NCBI GenBank assembly: GCA_017654935.2 | Contig: CM065690.1 | Coordinates: forward strand, 13,404,367 to 13,468,366 | DNA from: Phymorhynchus buccinoides | Lineage: Eukaryota > Mollusca > Gastropoda > Neogastropoda > Raphitomidae | Length of the DNA stretch: 64,000 bases | Direction: 5' to 3' | Shown here: one piece after another, positions 8,812 to 20,626 of the stretch | How positions within the stretch are numbered: the first letter of the stretch is position 1 | Layout of the letters: every line of letters begins with the position of its first letter | Notes under the pieces: generated by a model | What the model was told of the DNA's origin: nothing | Database searches by the model: none | The model's input: only the letters and a program-made list of their open reading frames with translations | Translations under genes and position numbers: made by a program

Positions 8812-11800
8812 CTGTTTCAGAACTGTTTCATTGTCTGTTGCAGCACTGTTTCATTGTCTGATGCAGAACTGTTTCATTGTCTGTTGCAGCACTGTTTCAT
8901 TGTCTGATGCAGAACTGTTTCATTGTCTGTTGCAGCACTGTTTCATTGTCTGATGCAAAACTGTTTCATTGTCTGTTGCAGCACTGTTTCATTGTCTATT
9001 TCAGTACTGTTTCATTGTCTGATGCAGAACTGTTTCATTGTCTGTTGCAGCACTGTTTCATTGTCTGATGCAGAACTGTTTCATTGTCTGTTGCAGTACT
9101 GTTTCATTGTCTGATGCAAAACTGTTTCATTGTCTGTTGCAGCACTGTTTCATTGTCTGATGCAAAACTGTTTCATTGTCTGTTGCAGCACTGTTTCATT
9201 GTCTATTTCAGTACTGTTTCATTGTCTGATGCAGAACTGTTTCATTGTCTGATGCAGAACTGTTTCATTGTCTGTTGCAGCACTGTTTCATTGTCTATTT
9301 CAGTACTGTTTCATTGTCTGATGCAGAACTGTTTCATTGTCTGATGCAGAACTGTTTCATTGTCTGTTGAAGCAGTGTTTCATTGTTTCAGCAATGTTTC
9401 ATTGTCTGTTTCAGAACTGTTTCATTGTCTGTTGTAGCAGTGTTTCATTGTTGCAGCACTGTTTCCTGGTCTGTCGCAGCACTGTTTCGTTGTCTGTATT
9501 TCAGCACTGTTTCATTGTCTGTTGCAGCACTGTTTCATTGTCTGTCGCAGCAGTGTTTCGTTGTCTGTATTTCAGCACTGTTTCATTGTCTGTTGCAGCA
9601 GTGTTTCGTTGTCTGTATTTCAGCACTGTTTCATTGTCTGTTGCAGCACTGTTTCATTGTCTGTTGCAGCACTGTTTCATTGTCTGATGCAGAACTGTTT
9701 CATTGTATGATGTCTGTTTCATTGTCTGTTTCAGCACTGTTTTATAACTGTTTCATTGTCTGTCACAGCACTGTTTCATTGTCTGATGCAGAACTGTTTC
9801 GTTGTCTGTTGCAGCAGTTTCATTATCTGTTTCATTGTCTGTCTCAGCACTGTTTCATTGTCTGATGCAGAACTGTTTCATTGTCTGATGTCTGTTTCAG
9901 AACTGTTTCATTGTCTGTTTCAGAACAATTTCATTGTTTGTTGCAGCACTGTTTCATTGTCTGATGTCTGTTTCCAAACTGTTTCATTGTCTGATGTCTT
10001 TCAGAACTGTTTCATTGTTTGATGTATGTTTCAGAACTGTTTCATTGTCTGATGTCTGTTTCATTGTCTGATGTCTGTTTCCAAACTGTTTCATTGTCTG
10101 TTTCATTGTCTGATGTCTGTTTCCAAACTGTTTCATTGTCTGATGTCTGTTTCCAAACTGTTTCATTGTTTGATGTCTGCTTCAGAACTGTTTCATTGTT
10201 TGATGTCTGTTTCATTGTTTGATGTCTGTTTCAGAACTGTTTCATTGTTTGATGTCTGTTTCATTGTGTGTTGCAGCACTGTTTCATTGTTTGATGTCTG
10301 TTTTAGAACTGTTTCATTGTGTGTTGCAGCACTGTTTCGTTGTCTGATGTCTGTTTCATAACTTTTTCCTTGTCTGATGTCTTGCAGAACTGTTTCATTG
10401 TCTGGTGTCTGTTTCATTGCCTGATGTCTGTTTCATTGTCTGTTTCAGAACTGTTTCATTGTCTGTTACAGCACTGTTTCATTGTCTGTTGCACAACTGT
10501 TTCATTGTCTCTTGCGGCGCTGTTTCCATTTTCTGTTTCAGCGCTGTTTCATTGTCTGTTGCAGCACTGTTTCATTGTCTGTTGCAGCAATTGTCTGTTG
10601 CAGCACTGTTTCATTGTCTGTTGCAGCACTGTTTCATTGTCTGTTGCAGCACTGTTTGATTGTTTCATTGTCTGTTGCGGCAGTTTCATTGTCTGTTGCA
10701 GTAATGTTTCATTGTCTGTTGCAGCACTGTTTCATTGTCTGTTGCAGCGCTGTTTCATTGTCTGTTGCAGCACTGTTTGATTGTTTCATGTTGTTGCAGC
10801 ACTGTTTCATTGTCTGTTGCAGAACTGTTTCATTGTCTGTTGCAGCACTGTTTCATTGTCTGTTGCAGCACTGTTTCATTGTCTGTTGCAGCACTGTTTC
10901 ATTGTCTGTTGCAGCACTGTTTCATTGTCTGTTGCAGCACTGTTTCATTGTCTGTTGCAGCACTGTTTTGTTATGATCTGTTTCAGAACTGTTTCATTGT
11001 CTGTGGTCTGTTTCATTGTCTGTGGTCTGTTTCATTGTCTGTGGTCTGTTTCATAACTGTTTCATTGTCTGTGGCCTGTTGCAGTACTATTTGTGTGTTT
11101 CATTGTGGTCTGTTTCATTGTCTGTATTCTGTTTCATTGTGAGCCATCTTAACTGTTTTGTGTCTGTTTCACTGTCTAATGTCTTTCATTGGCTAGTTGT
11201 GTCTGTTTCACTGTATTATGTCTGTTTCATTGGCTAGTTGTGTCTGTTTCACTGTCTAATGTCTTTCATTGGCTATTAGTATTATGTCTGTTTCACTGTA
11301 TGATGTCTGTTTCATTGGCTAGTTGTGTCTGTTTCACTGTATAATGTCTGTTTCATTGGCCATTTGTGTCTGTTTCACTGTATAATGTCTGTTTCATTGG
11401 CTAGTTGTGTCTGTTTCACTGTATGCCATTGGCTAGTTGTGTCTGTTTCACTGTATTATGTCTGTTTCATTGGCCATTTGTGTCTGTTTCACTGTATAAT
11501 GTCTGTTTCATTGGCTAGTTGTGTCTGTTTCACTGTATAATGTCTGTTTCATTGGCTAGTTGTGTCTGTTTCACTGTATAATGTCTGTTTCATTGGCTAG
11601 TTGTGTCTGTTTCACTGTCTAATGTCTGTTTCATTGGCTAGTTGTGTCTGTTTCACTGTATAATGTCTGTTTCATTGGCTAGTTGTGTCTGTTTCACTGT
11701 CTAATGTCTGTTTCATTGGCTAGTTGTGTCTGTTTCACTGTCTAATGTCTTTCATTGGCTAGTTGTGTCTGTTTCACTGTCTAATGTCTGTTTCATTGGC

Positions 11801-12075
11801 TATTTGTGTCTGTTTCACTGTCTAATGTCTTTCATTGGCTTTAGTATTATGTCTGTTTCACTGTATGATGTCTGTTTCATTGGCTATTTGTGTCTGTTTC
11901 ACTGTATAATGTCTGTTTCATTGGCTATTTGTGTCTGTTTCACTGTATAATGTCTGTTTCATTGGCTATTTGTGTCTGTTTCACTGTCTAATGTCTGTTT
12001 CATTGGCTATTTGTGTCTGTTTCACTGGCTATTTGTGTGTTTCATTGGCTATTTGTGTCTGTTTCACTGTCTAAT
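8812..12075 (+). repeat. 3.3-kb minisatellite built on a 23-bp splice-acceptor-like unit
   Basis: Core unit CTGTTTCATTGTCTGTTGCA followed by GCA. At 8812-9380 the units alternate TGATGCAGAA and TTGCAGCA. At 9960-10440 longer units contain GATGTCTGTTTC. At 10440-10976 a homogeneous 23-bp array is present. At 11160-12075 a unit of about 39 bp ends ATTGGCTAGT or ATTGGCTATT. A 23-bp period means all three plus frames stay open in pure units, which explains the long Leu/Phe/Cys/Ser frames; these are not genes. Most units carry a pyrimidine-rich stretch followed by TGCAG or TTCAG. The array sits in the last intron of the upstream gene. Confidence 0.95.
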
Positions 12076-12294
12076 GTCTGTTTGATTATCCGTAGTCTGT
12101 TCTATTGTCCGTGGTCTCTGGCTGCGACATTGTCCGATATGTGTTTCATCGTCTGTGGTGTTGTGTGTGTTGTTGTTGTCATTGTGTGTGGGTCTGATAC
12201 ATTGTCTCATCGTGGTCTGTTTGCTGCACGGTTTGATCATCTGTGGTCCGTTTTCACTGTGGTCTGTGTGTTTTTCTGTGTGTGTGTTTTTCAG

Positions 12295-12402
12295 CACGTG
12301 CACAACATGCAGGCGGGCAACCAGCAGCAGAACCTGCCCTTCTCCTCCGCCTCCACCTCCCACACCTCCTCCAGCTCAGCCTTTGGACCGCGCATCATCT
12401 GA
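12295..12402 (+). CDS. Terminal coding exon of an unidentified upstream gene
   Basis: A good acceptor (TGTGTGTTTTTCAG) precedes a GC-rich, stop-free segment that ends in TGA. It encodes 35 residues in phase 0: [16 protein letters not shown], then a Ser/Thr-rich stretch, then AFGPRII at the C terminus. Composition (unusually C-rich, few CA/TG runs) differs from the intron and from the CA-rich sequence after it. It looks like the disordered tail of a nuclear or RNA-related protein, but I do not recognise the family. The candidate exon at 6627 joins in phase. The CA-rich sequence downstream would be 3' UTR. Confidence 0.6.
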   Translation, partial: HVHNMQAGNQQQNLPFSSASTSHTSSSSAFGPRII

Positions 12403-12403
12403 G

Positions 12404-12900
12404 GAGCACGCATGCACATGCACACACACATGCACACACACACACATGCTCACACACACACATGCTCGCACATATACACACATGCTCACACACTTGCTCA
12501 CACACACACATGCTCGCACATACACACACATGCACACACACACACATGTACACACACACACATGCTCGCACATACACACACATGCTCACACACACACACA
12601 CACACACAAGTCCTGACACTGCACCCAGTCCTTGGCATGTTGGTGTGTTTAATGGTTTCAGTCCTTACGAAGTAAGCACAACCTACACACACACACACAT
12701 AATTATGCTTGTACATACACAAACACACACACGTGCACATACACACACACGCTCGCACACACACACACAAGTCCTGACACTGTACCCAATCCTTAGCATG
12801 TTGGTGTGTTTAATGGTTTCAGTCCTTACGAAATAAGCATGACCTACACGCACACGCACACACACACATACACACACACACGCTTGTACACACACTCACA
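12404..12900. repeat. CA-rich repeat with a duplicated 86-bp segment
   Basis: CACACATGCTC-type repeats follow the stop codon at 12400-12402. A segment containing AAGTCCTGACACTG and TGTTTAATGGTTTCAGTCC occurs at about 12609 and again at about 12771. The frames here are His/Thr or Cys/Val strings. Confidence 0.85.
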
Positions 12901-12959
12901 CACTGTGTGGTTCGTGTCTGCTGTACTCACGGTGCAGGCATACATGAGAGAAACTAAGT

Positions 12960-14560
12960 GAGCCAGAATCTGCTTGGAGTTTGGACTTGAGTGAGAGAAA
13001 CTGGATGAATCATCTTGGATTATACGGGATATTGGTAGAATGTGGGGGAGAATGAACTTGCGTTAAAAAAACAAAAACTGGCAGGATTGTAGTTTGGGTT
13101 ACTGTGAGAGAAAGTTGCACACAAAAATATGAGAGAGAGGGAGAGAGACTGGCAGAATCCGCTTGGGAGAGAAACTCGAAAAAAAAAGTGCTCAAGAGTT
13201 TGGGCTTGTGCGACAGAATGTGTGAGAGAGAAAGTGGTGGTATCTTGTTAAACTTTGAACTTGTTGTGAGAGCATAGAGACAGTCTGGACTTGTGTGAGA
13301 GAAACTGGATGAATCCTCTGGCAGGGTTCATAGGGGCCTTACCAGTCCTTATAAGTCTTGACAAATTGAAATCTCCAAGTAAGGCATTACAAGTGCTTAC
13401 ATTCACTTCAAGGTCCTTACAAGTCCTGACAGCTGCAAAAAAACTGCCCTGAGCAGCAAAACCATACTCAAAATAGATTGCAGAAGCAGCGATTTTACAC
13501 TTGAGAAACATCGCTCAGCACCTACTCCACCTTACCCCCCTCCCCCACCTTCCCGTTTCAACTGACCGCTTAGCAGACGAACGATGTACCGCGAGTTGTC
13601 AAGATAAATTGGACTGAAATCTCGTTCTTTATCCTTGTGTCGTTTTGCAAGAAAACTTGTATGTATGTCTGTGTCAGCCATAGTTTTTCTATCGGCTTAG
13701 ACATTGTTCACAATGCTGGGAAAGTGTTCCTTTCAAGATCGTTGGCTAAAGTAAAGGATGGAGATTATCCTTAGGCCTACAGGTCCTTACAAGGTCCTTA
13801 CTTGGGGATAGCTGAAAGCCCTGGGAACCCTGTCTGGGATTTTACGGACTTGTCTACGAGATATTGGTAGAATGTGGGGGAGAGTGGACTCGCTCGCGTG
13901 AGAAAAACTGGCGGGATTGTAGTTTGTGTTATTGTGAGAGAATTTCGCACACACAAAATATGAAAGAGAGAGAGACTGGCAGAATCTGCTTGGGAGAGAA
14001 ACTCGGAAAAAAAAAGTGCTGAAGAGTTTGGGCTTGTGCGAGAGAAACTGACAGAATGTGTGAGAGAGAAAGTGGTGGTATCTTATTAAACTTTGAACTT
14101 GTTGTGAGAGCGTAGAGAGACAGTCTGGACTTGTGTGAGAGAAACTCATCGCTCCCAATCGTCCCGCAAAACAAGGGGTCCCAGGGACTCCTTCACTTAC
14201 AGTATAGAGGGTCCTAGAGGCGGGATAGAGGGTCCCAGTGACATTTTGCGAATGCTAAAAAGATGTTTATGGTGCATCCCTGGGACCCCCTGCACATTCT
14301 TTTGAGGGTCCTTTAGAATTTCACTGCTTCATGGACCCCCATCCTGGGAGCCCTGTGAAACTGGCAGAATCCTCTGGGATGGATTTTACGGGATTTGTTT
14401 TAGAGATAATGTTGGTAGAATGGGAGATTGGACCAGTATGAGAGAAACTCGCAGATTCTTTTTTTTGTATGTGAGAGAGAGAGAGAGAAAGCAACTGGCA
14501 GAAATACTTTGAGTGGAATTGTTTGACAGAATTTGACAGAATGTGTGAGAGAACATGGCA
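12960..14560. repeat. Degenerate direct duplication, about 310-bp segments repeated three times
   Basis: A segment rich in GAGAGAAACTGG and GGCAGAATC motifs occurs at about 13000-13310 and again at 13840-14150 with high similarity. A shorter decayed copy lies at about 14362-14560. The segments between contain unrelated repeats with CCTTACAAGTCCTGAC and GGGTCC(T/C) words. No coding frame is convincing. Confidence 0.75.
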
Positions 14561-14569
14561 GATTCTTGT

Positions 14570-14752
14570 TTAACCATTTCGTCGCCAGCCATTTTTCTGC
14601 AAAAAAATCCATTAAACTTATATGGGTAGAGATCTTTTTTTCAATAATTGGAATTCTTCTGTGACATGTATGACATTAGGCCTGTGTTTACCTCCCAAAA
14701 TTTAGTGACATATGTGGTGCATAAATGAGACATTGGCGACGAAAAGGGTTAA
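14570..14752. mobile_element. piggyBac-like MITE (family A), copy 3, internally deleted
   Basis: TTAA-flanked, with termini CCATTTCGTCGCC and GGCGACGAAAAGGG. At 183 bp it lacks part of the middle seen in other copies. The two termini carry matching changes (GTCGCC / GGCGAC). Confidence 0.7.
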
Positions 14753-15371
14753 ACTTTATTCGCGGGTTAAACTTTAAGCACACAAACCTGACGAAACATC
14801 TGTATTTCTCTAATCTGACAAAATATCCGATACAGAGAAATACAGATATTTCGGCAGATTTGTGTGTACGGGGATCTACAATTTATAATGGTGAACGAAA
14901 CAGGATTTCTATCAGATTTGTGTAGTCAGTAGGATTTCATCAGATTCGTGCCTCACAAATGTCGCAGTTGGATAGTCGTTCGACTGCAGTTGGACGTGTG
15001 GATTGTCCCCTTTTTAGTGTGACAGGCTTGAGGACCTTTCAACCAGTCAGCTAGGGTGTTTTTTAAAGGGGGGGGGGGGGAGTGTGTGAGCTTCAGCTTT
15101 TAAAGATACACTGACGCACCATGATTAAGTCCCTTGGGTTTTTTCTGGGTAGCTGTGACCCGCATGCACATGCCCCCAACTTCAAATTGAGGCTGCTCTT
15201 TAAAATGATGTTTCGGTTTGAATTTGGAGGCATTTGTATGGGAGTGAGACCTGGTCAAAACAAGATTTCTTTCCAACTATAAGAGTAGAAACACGTGAAA
15301 CCCGAAAACAGTGGTGCTGACAAACCCTTCGTGATTAATTTCGGTGGAATGGATTTGGGAAAAGTTGCTTC

Positions 15372-15503
15372 TTAAAGACCCACCACGTCACGTGTCAAAA
15401 TCACGGTTTTCACGTGGTTTCCCTCTTATAGCTGGTAAGAAATCTTAAGAAATCTTCCTGGCATAAGAGGGAATGTGACACGTGACATGGGGGGGTCTTT
15501 AAA
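15372..15503. mobile_element. Short palindromic MITE (family N), copy 1
   Basis: TTAAAGACCCACCACGTCAC at the left is mirrored by GTGACATGGGGGGGTCTTTAA at the right in 132 bp. Copies are at 27112-27239 and 43804-43903. The termini contain the CACGTG-like core GTCACGTGTC. Confidence 0.7.
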
Positions 15504-16396
15504 CTTGGGTGTGTGGGTTTTTTGCGCTCAATAAATGGACATATATATTACTATTGTGCTAAACTTAATACGGCTGAAAACAATATTTGGCTTGCATTAC
15601 TGTGTTGTGTTACTTTGTTGACGAGGTTAACTAAACATCTATGGGTTCAATGATATCTTAGGGTTTTTTATTGACGCTGTGGTTTTAGCTTGATTTAAGA
15701 ATTCGAAAGATGCTCTTCTTCCACAATATTATGGATGCATTGTGGATCTTATTCTGGTCATTTTTTGTTCTGAACGTAGAAAAGAACTCAGGGGTTTATT
15801 GCCTCTGATCGTTTATGAGATAAGCGATTAAAATGTCCTGTCTGTTGACGTGTGAACCTAATGATTAATACAGGTGGTGTTTTTCTGGTAGTATGTTCGT
15901 ATACCTTTCAAAATGAATGGCTTCTTGACTCATTCAACACTGGCTGATTGCTTCCCTTTACAACCGTTCAACACGAATGTACGCTATAGCGTTGAACCAT
16001 TCACAATTCACAACCCCGCGAAGCCTGGCAACCCAAACTGGTATAGAAGCGTTCCTCTATGGTCCCTTAATAGTTTTCAACCAATTAAATCACTTCCAGT
16101 CTATTTTTAGTACCGCAATGAATGAAAACGAGTCACTACCCCTCTCTTCGTCTTCTTTGTCATGCTCTTTTTTAAAATCTGCTAATAATAAAAATTTTAC
16201 TTTGGAATTGTAACATATGCTAGCTTTTATTACTATAAACAATACCGCAAATTTTTAAAACTGCGGTTAAGCATTATTTTTTTAATAATTTCTATGTAAT
16301 GATTCAAACCTGCCTAGTGTGGAACGTTTGTGCGCGGCATGTACGCTATGGCGTACATTAGTGTTGAGAGACAGATTGAATTTCAATTTATACTAA
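15504..16396. other. Non-coding stretch, nothing recognised
   Basis: AT-rich sequence with two overlapping short plus frames (15913-16110, 15977-16213). It lacks recognisable domains and flanking splice sites. Confidence 0.4.
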
Positions 16397-16808
16397 TTAC
16401 TTGTAGTGGTGCCATAGCCGATGAGGTTTAACCGAGGCGTGGTCACCGCTACAGCTATCTGTATTAATAAAAAGTCGGGACTTTACTGGTTTCGTACTGC
16501 CTCCGGGCATTGCCTCCAGTATTGTTCCCACCATATTTGTATTTACAAATGTCCCATATGTGTCTGATTCAGACCAAGAGGACGTAAAACTCCATTTTCT
16601 CTCTCTTAGTGTTGAGAGAGAGTCACTACTTGTGGCGGTGCCATAGCCGATGAGGTTTAGCCGAGGCGTGGTCACCGCTACAGCTATCTGTATTAATTTA
16701 AAAAATCGGGACTTTACTGGTTTCGTACTGCCTCCGGGCATTGCCTCCAGTATTGTTCCCACCGAGGACGTAAAACTCCATTCTCCATTCCATTAGTGTT
16801 GAGAGAGT
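16397..16808. repeat. Family B repeat, tandem pair
   Basis: Two adjacent copies (about 16397-16620 and 16626-16808) share GCCATAGCCGATGAGGTTTA, CGGGACTTTACTGGTTTCG and CTGCCTCCGGGCATTGCCTC. The first also has the ACAAATGTCCCATATGTGTC / GAGGACGTAAAAC tail found near 27855 and 28140. SINE-like, but no promoter boxes were verified. Confidence 0.6.
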
Positions 16809-16855
16809 TAAAGTAGATATCCACAACAGATGTATAACTCTGTGCATTTCCTTGT

Positions 16856-17107
16856 TTAACCCTTTCACTGCCAGACATTTTTCAGCCAAAATATTCCATT
16901 AAGCTTAGCTGGGTAGACAAAACATTTTATCTGCAATAATAGGAATTCTTCTGTGACATAACACTAGGCTTATCCTTGCCTCCCAAAGTTAAGAAATTGG
17001 GTCTTTGGATAACGGGCCTGGATGTGATGGCTTTTAGTGACATGGGTGTTCAAAAATACTTCAACCGTTGTGGTGCATAAATGCGACATTGGCGGCGAAA
17101 GGGTTAT
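16856..17107. mobile_element. piggyBac-like MITE (family A), copy 4
   Basis: TTAACCCTTTCACTGCCA at the left and GGCGGCGAAAGGGTTA at the right flank the same interior as the other copies (TGGGTAGACAAAAC, GGAATTCTTCTGTGACAT). Confidence 0.75.
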
Positions 17108-17864
17108 TGACACTGGCCAACATTTTCCTACTGAAGTCTTGAGCGTAATGTTTTTGATAAATTTCTAGAGGAAATATTTCAATGTTTGAGGGGACTTTTT
17201 TTTCTTTTTTTTTTTTTCCCCTGACCTGTATAAAGCAATAGTTTGTATGGCCCCATATATTTAAAAAAAAAAGAAGATAAATGCTGTTATAGTGGAGAAC
17301 TGATAACTCAAAAACGGATAACTCAAAAACACTGGATAACTCACAATAATTTTGGGGTCCCAGTGTAATAATCACTATGTTTAAGAGTCATTTTATCTCA
17401 AAATAATTTCAGTCCCTTCAATTTTGACTTAAGCGATTTTTACTGTAATAATATCAGATCTTTATTTTCTTTTTGTATTGTTGGCAAGTCACCAATCAGA
17501 AAGCAAACAAAACAAAAAACACTACAAGTAAATATTTTTGTTTAGCTGGAACTATTTTATTCGGAACATTTTGTTATGGTTACCAGCCAAGAATGACTGT
17601 CAGCTCTGTTGTCTTGCTTAGGGCTATCTTCTACAAAATACTTACTGAAAAGCGCTGACATAACCCGGGCTTTGGCTAGGGAAGGTTACTTAAGCAACTC
17701 TGATGATAAGTCATGCAACAGGTCAATGTTAATGTCCCCGTGGGGCCGGTTTACGCTGATCTTAAATTCTTATGAAAAGCACAAAGATAAAAAGGTACCG
17801 CGTGTGTGGGGTTTTGCCATTATTTTTTTATCTCTCTCTCTGCACTTGTTTCTTGAATGTCAAG

Positions 17865-18183
17865 ATTCTTCTTCTTCTGCGTTCCCAGTCCATATGGCCA
17901 TAATGAGTAAGGTACATATGTGTCCGGTTTTCAGTTTTCACTGGTCTCCCCGCTGTGTACAGCCGACACATTCCGATTTCGGAGGAGCTCAAGAGAAAAA
18001 TTATTTGGAAGATTTTTTTTTCTTTTTAAAGGCAGGAGAATGGGCCAATAAGTCAGAAAGATAGATGACAGAAAGCAAAGGAAAAAGGCAGAGTCAAAGA
18101 GAGTGACAGATTAGAGGAAGTTACAAGCACAGAACTTCGAGAAGGTGTGGGAACTATTTTCACTAAAGATCCCCATGGGGACG
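17865..18183 (+). repeat. Family G repeat, copy 2
   Basis: From a TTC-rich start (CTTCTTCTTCTGCGTTCCCA) through AGTCAAAGAGAGTGACAG to AAGATCCCCATGGGG. Read in the opposite direction this is an element with a GAA-repeat tail. Non-coding. Confidence 0.65.
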
Positions 18184-18227
18184 TCAAAATTCAATTGACT
18201 GTATAAAACTATTATTATTAAAAGTGT

Positions 18228-18395
18228 ACCATATTTTAGTAACGGACTACAAGTACAAGGCACACCTGATTATAAGGCGCATCCACAAAATTTTGATTTT
18301 GTAGTTTTTTTACTATATTATTAGTCACATTATGAGGCCCAGGGATCGCTGTCTATGAAAAAAAAGTATCGCCTTATAGTCCGCAAAATATGGTA
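18228..18395. mobile_element. Inverted-repeat element (family Q), copy 2
   Basis: ACCATATTTTAGTAACGGAC at the left and GTCCGCAAAATATGGTA at the right. The interior has TATAAGGCGCATCC and TATCGCCTTATAG as in the other copies. Confidence 0.65.
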
Positions 18396-18484
18396 TTTAT
18401 ATTTTGCATTGTTCTTGTGTTGATACAAAAAAACAACAACTGCTGAATCGTATTTAGTGTTGTTTTTTTGTGTACTAATGAGAG

Positions 18485-18694
18485 ACAGTACGATTTTTCT
18501 CACGCCAGAGGGCATGACGCTCGTGTGGGGCTAATCCTCTCTATATTATTAGTTGGGGATAAAGAAAGAGAGAGAGACAGTGAGTGGTCCTACCATCACT
18601 CTCTCTCTCACTACGCCCAAGTAAGAAAATCGCGTGATAAGCCCCTAGTGCATTGACTGCCCTCTGGCGTGAAAAATATCGCCATAGGTTGACC
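18485..18694. mobile_element. Fold-back element (family C), copy 2
   Basis: Outer arms TCACGCCAGAGGGCA and TGCCCTCTGGCGTGA with a GA/CT-rich middle. Related in layout and words (ACTACGCCCAA, AAGCCCCTAGTG) to 8271-8505. Confidence 0.65.
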
Positions 18695-19001
18695 ATTGCA
18701 ACGACAAAAATAAAGAGAAAACATTAATGAACTTGAAGATTATTGATGGAACGAAGGGTGTGGGGGTGATAGATAACAGCTTGCTGTTTAGACAAAGATG
18801 GGGCTTTTGTTGTTTATATTTCTTGTACTGCTTCTTTTCTTTTCCATTTAACACAGCTGACACCAAAACTAAGAGACAAAACATTAATGAACTTGAAGAT
18901 TATTTATGGAACAAAGGGTGCGGGGGTGATAGATAACAGCTTGCTGTTTCTAAAGGCAAAGATAAGGGTATTGTTGTTTATTTTTCTTGTACTGCTTTTT
19001 T

Positions 19002-19403
19002 GTTTGTGGCTCAAGCCACAAACCTATAACTCACTTTGTCTGTCAGTCGGTCGGTCCAAAATTGTCGCACATTTTGACAAAATTGTCGCACTTCAAATCG
19101 AGGCTACACTTCAAATTGAGGCCGCTCTTTAAAATAATGTATTTTAAAAGCGTACAAAATAATAAACATACGTAATACAGACACTACAACAGACACGACG
19201 AGTATGCGGTGCTTCTTTTGATGAGTATAAGTAGGATACATAGTTTTAAATGTTTTCCAAAAGATATAAAAAGTTACGAAATGGTGCAGAGATAACATTC
19301 TGGTTTACAGATTAAAATGATTGAAAAGCCAGGGGAGGTGACTCCTGATTGGAGTGGTAAAAATAGACCGCGTGCCACAAACTATTGCGATTTCGCGCTT
19401 GTT
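19002..19403. mobile_element. Family E element, copy 1
   Basis: Begins GTTTGTGGCTCAAGCCACAA and ends GCCACAAACTATTGCGATTT then CGCGCTTGTT. Other copies are at 23867-24484 and 58779-59192, with a short one at 30997-31131. A minus-strand frame of about 64 codons is shared by three copies. It has no recognisable motif and is probably just carried along. Confidence 0.7.
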
Positions 19404-19867
19404 TTCTTTTCATTTAACACAGCTGACACCAAAATTAACACCCAACCTTCATAAACAAAATTAGGCTTGTGCGGAAGCGTTTACCTAAAAAGCGTTGGCC
19501 AAGCTGTTGTGTTGGAATATTGATCATTACGCTTATTATTGAATTTTTGCCACAACTTAGGTTTCTTGCTGTTATAGTCTCGTGTATGCGTATTGGACAG
19601 TGGGATTTGTGTGTGTGTGTGGGGGGGGGGGGTAAATAGTTTACATAGAACAGATCTTCATGGCAGCCAGGCCTAGTTCGCGGCCTCGACTTGATGTGCC
19701 CTTTCTTTTGATTGTTCGTTTTAGTCAGGTCAGGTAGTTAGGACATTAGGCCTCGCGGCCTCTTCACTGTCCTGTCATTTTTGTTTGAACTTTTGCACAG
19801 CTGAGAGGTTTTTGGATTTTGTTTTCGGCAAATCTGCCTTTTAGTCATGCTCGTATTGTAGTTTTGA

Positions 19868-20539
19868 TTCAATTCAATTCAATTCAATACAACTTTATTC
19901 ATCCTTGTGTGGAAATTAAATTGTGCGATCACAGGCTCGATAAACAATACTAAAAACATTCAGATTACATCAATCGAAACAATAAACAATAAAATGCATA
20001 TAACATCATCAAGGGATTAAATAAAAGAGGGAGAGAATTTGATTAGAATTATGTGAAAAACATGAAGAACGTACACTCATATAAAAACTACTAATATTGA
20101 CCTAAAATAGATGAACCAATTAAGATTAAGATTAAGATTACAAGGATATGTTGGTGTATCCACCAAGGAGGTTTTTGAATTGTGTTAGATTCTGTGCTCG
20201 TTTAATATGTGCAGGAAGAGTATTCCAAAACTTTGTTACTCTGTTAGAAAATTAAAAAATTATAATATTAGTTCGGCTATACTGGGTTAGTATTTTTAAA
20301 TCACTGTTACGGGTTCTTGAGTCAGTTGTTAGCTGGAACAAAGATTTATTAGTATTGTTATCACTGTGAAAAATTTGGTATGTATTTATCAGATCCCCAC
20401 GAATTCTTCTGTATTTCAGAGATGGTAATTTCAACTTTCTTAGTCTGTGTTCGTAATCAAGGTGACTAACGCCTTTAATCAATTTTGTTGCTCGTCTTTG
20501 GACCCTTTCTAATGCTGAAAAAATAGTGATTTTGCTTTG
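19868..20539 (-). pseudogene. 5'-truncated non-LTR retrotransposon, reverse transcriptase C-terminus
   Basis: On the minus strand, 20252-20575 encodes ALERVQRRATKLIKG, HRLRKLKLPSLKYRRIRGDL and then NTYQIF. This is the conserved region after the reverse transcriptase domain in CR1/Jockey-type LINEs (established motif pattern RVQRRATKLI...RL..L.L.SL.YRR.RGDLI). The 3' UTR runs down to an ATTGA-repeat tail at 19868, as expected for target-primed insertion of a truncated copy. It is a dead fragment lacking the polymerase core. Confidence 0.8.
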
Positions 20540-20626
20540 CAGGATTTCTTCACAGTTGACTTTCAATACACACAAAAACTAGCTTTGAGTGGTTGTAATT
20601 TTATTCAGTGTAGATTGTATGTCTTC

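Noticed and set aside
10482..10976. 164-codon plus-strand frame (Leu/Phe/Cys/Ser-rich), and similar frames across 8732-12402
   Set aside because: The 23-bp unit has no stop in any plus frame, so long frames arise automatically. The peptide only mirrors the minisatellite with a 23-residue period.
12155..12836. Overlapping plus frames of 153 and 197 codons through the CA-rich region
   Set aside because: They are out of frame with the terminal exon or run into CA repeats, and encode His/Thr strings.
18893..19298. Minus-strand 64-codon frame shared by the family-E copies at 19104, 23944 and 58893
   Set aside because: The same frame appears because the repeats are homologous. One copy is interrupted, and no protein motif is visible.
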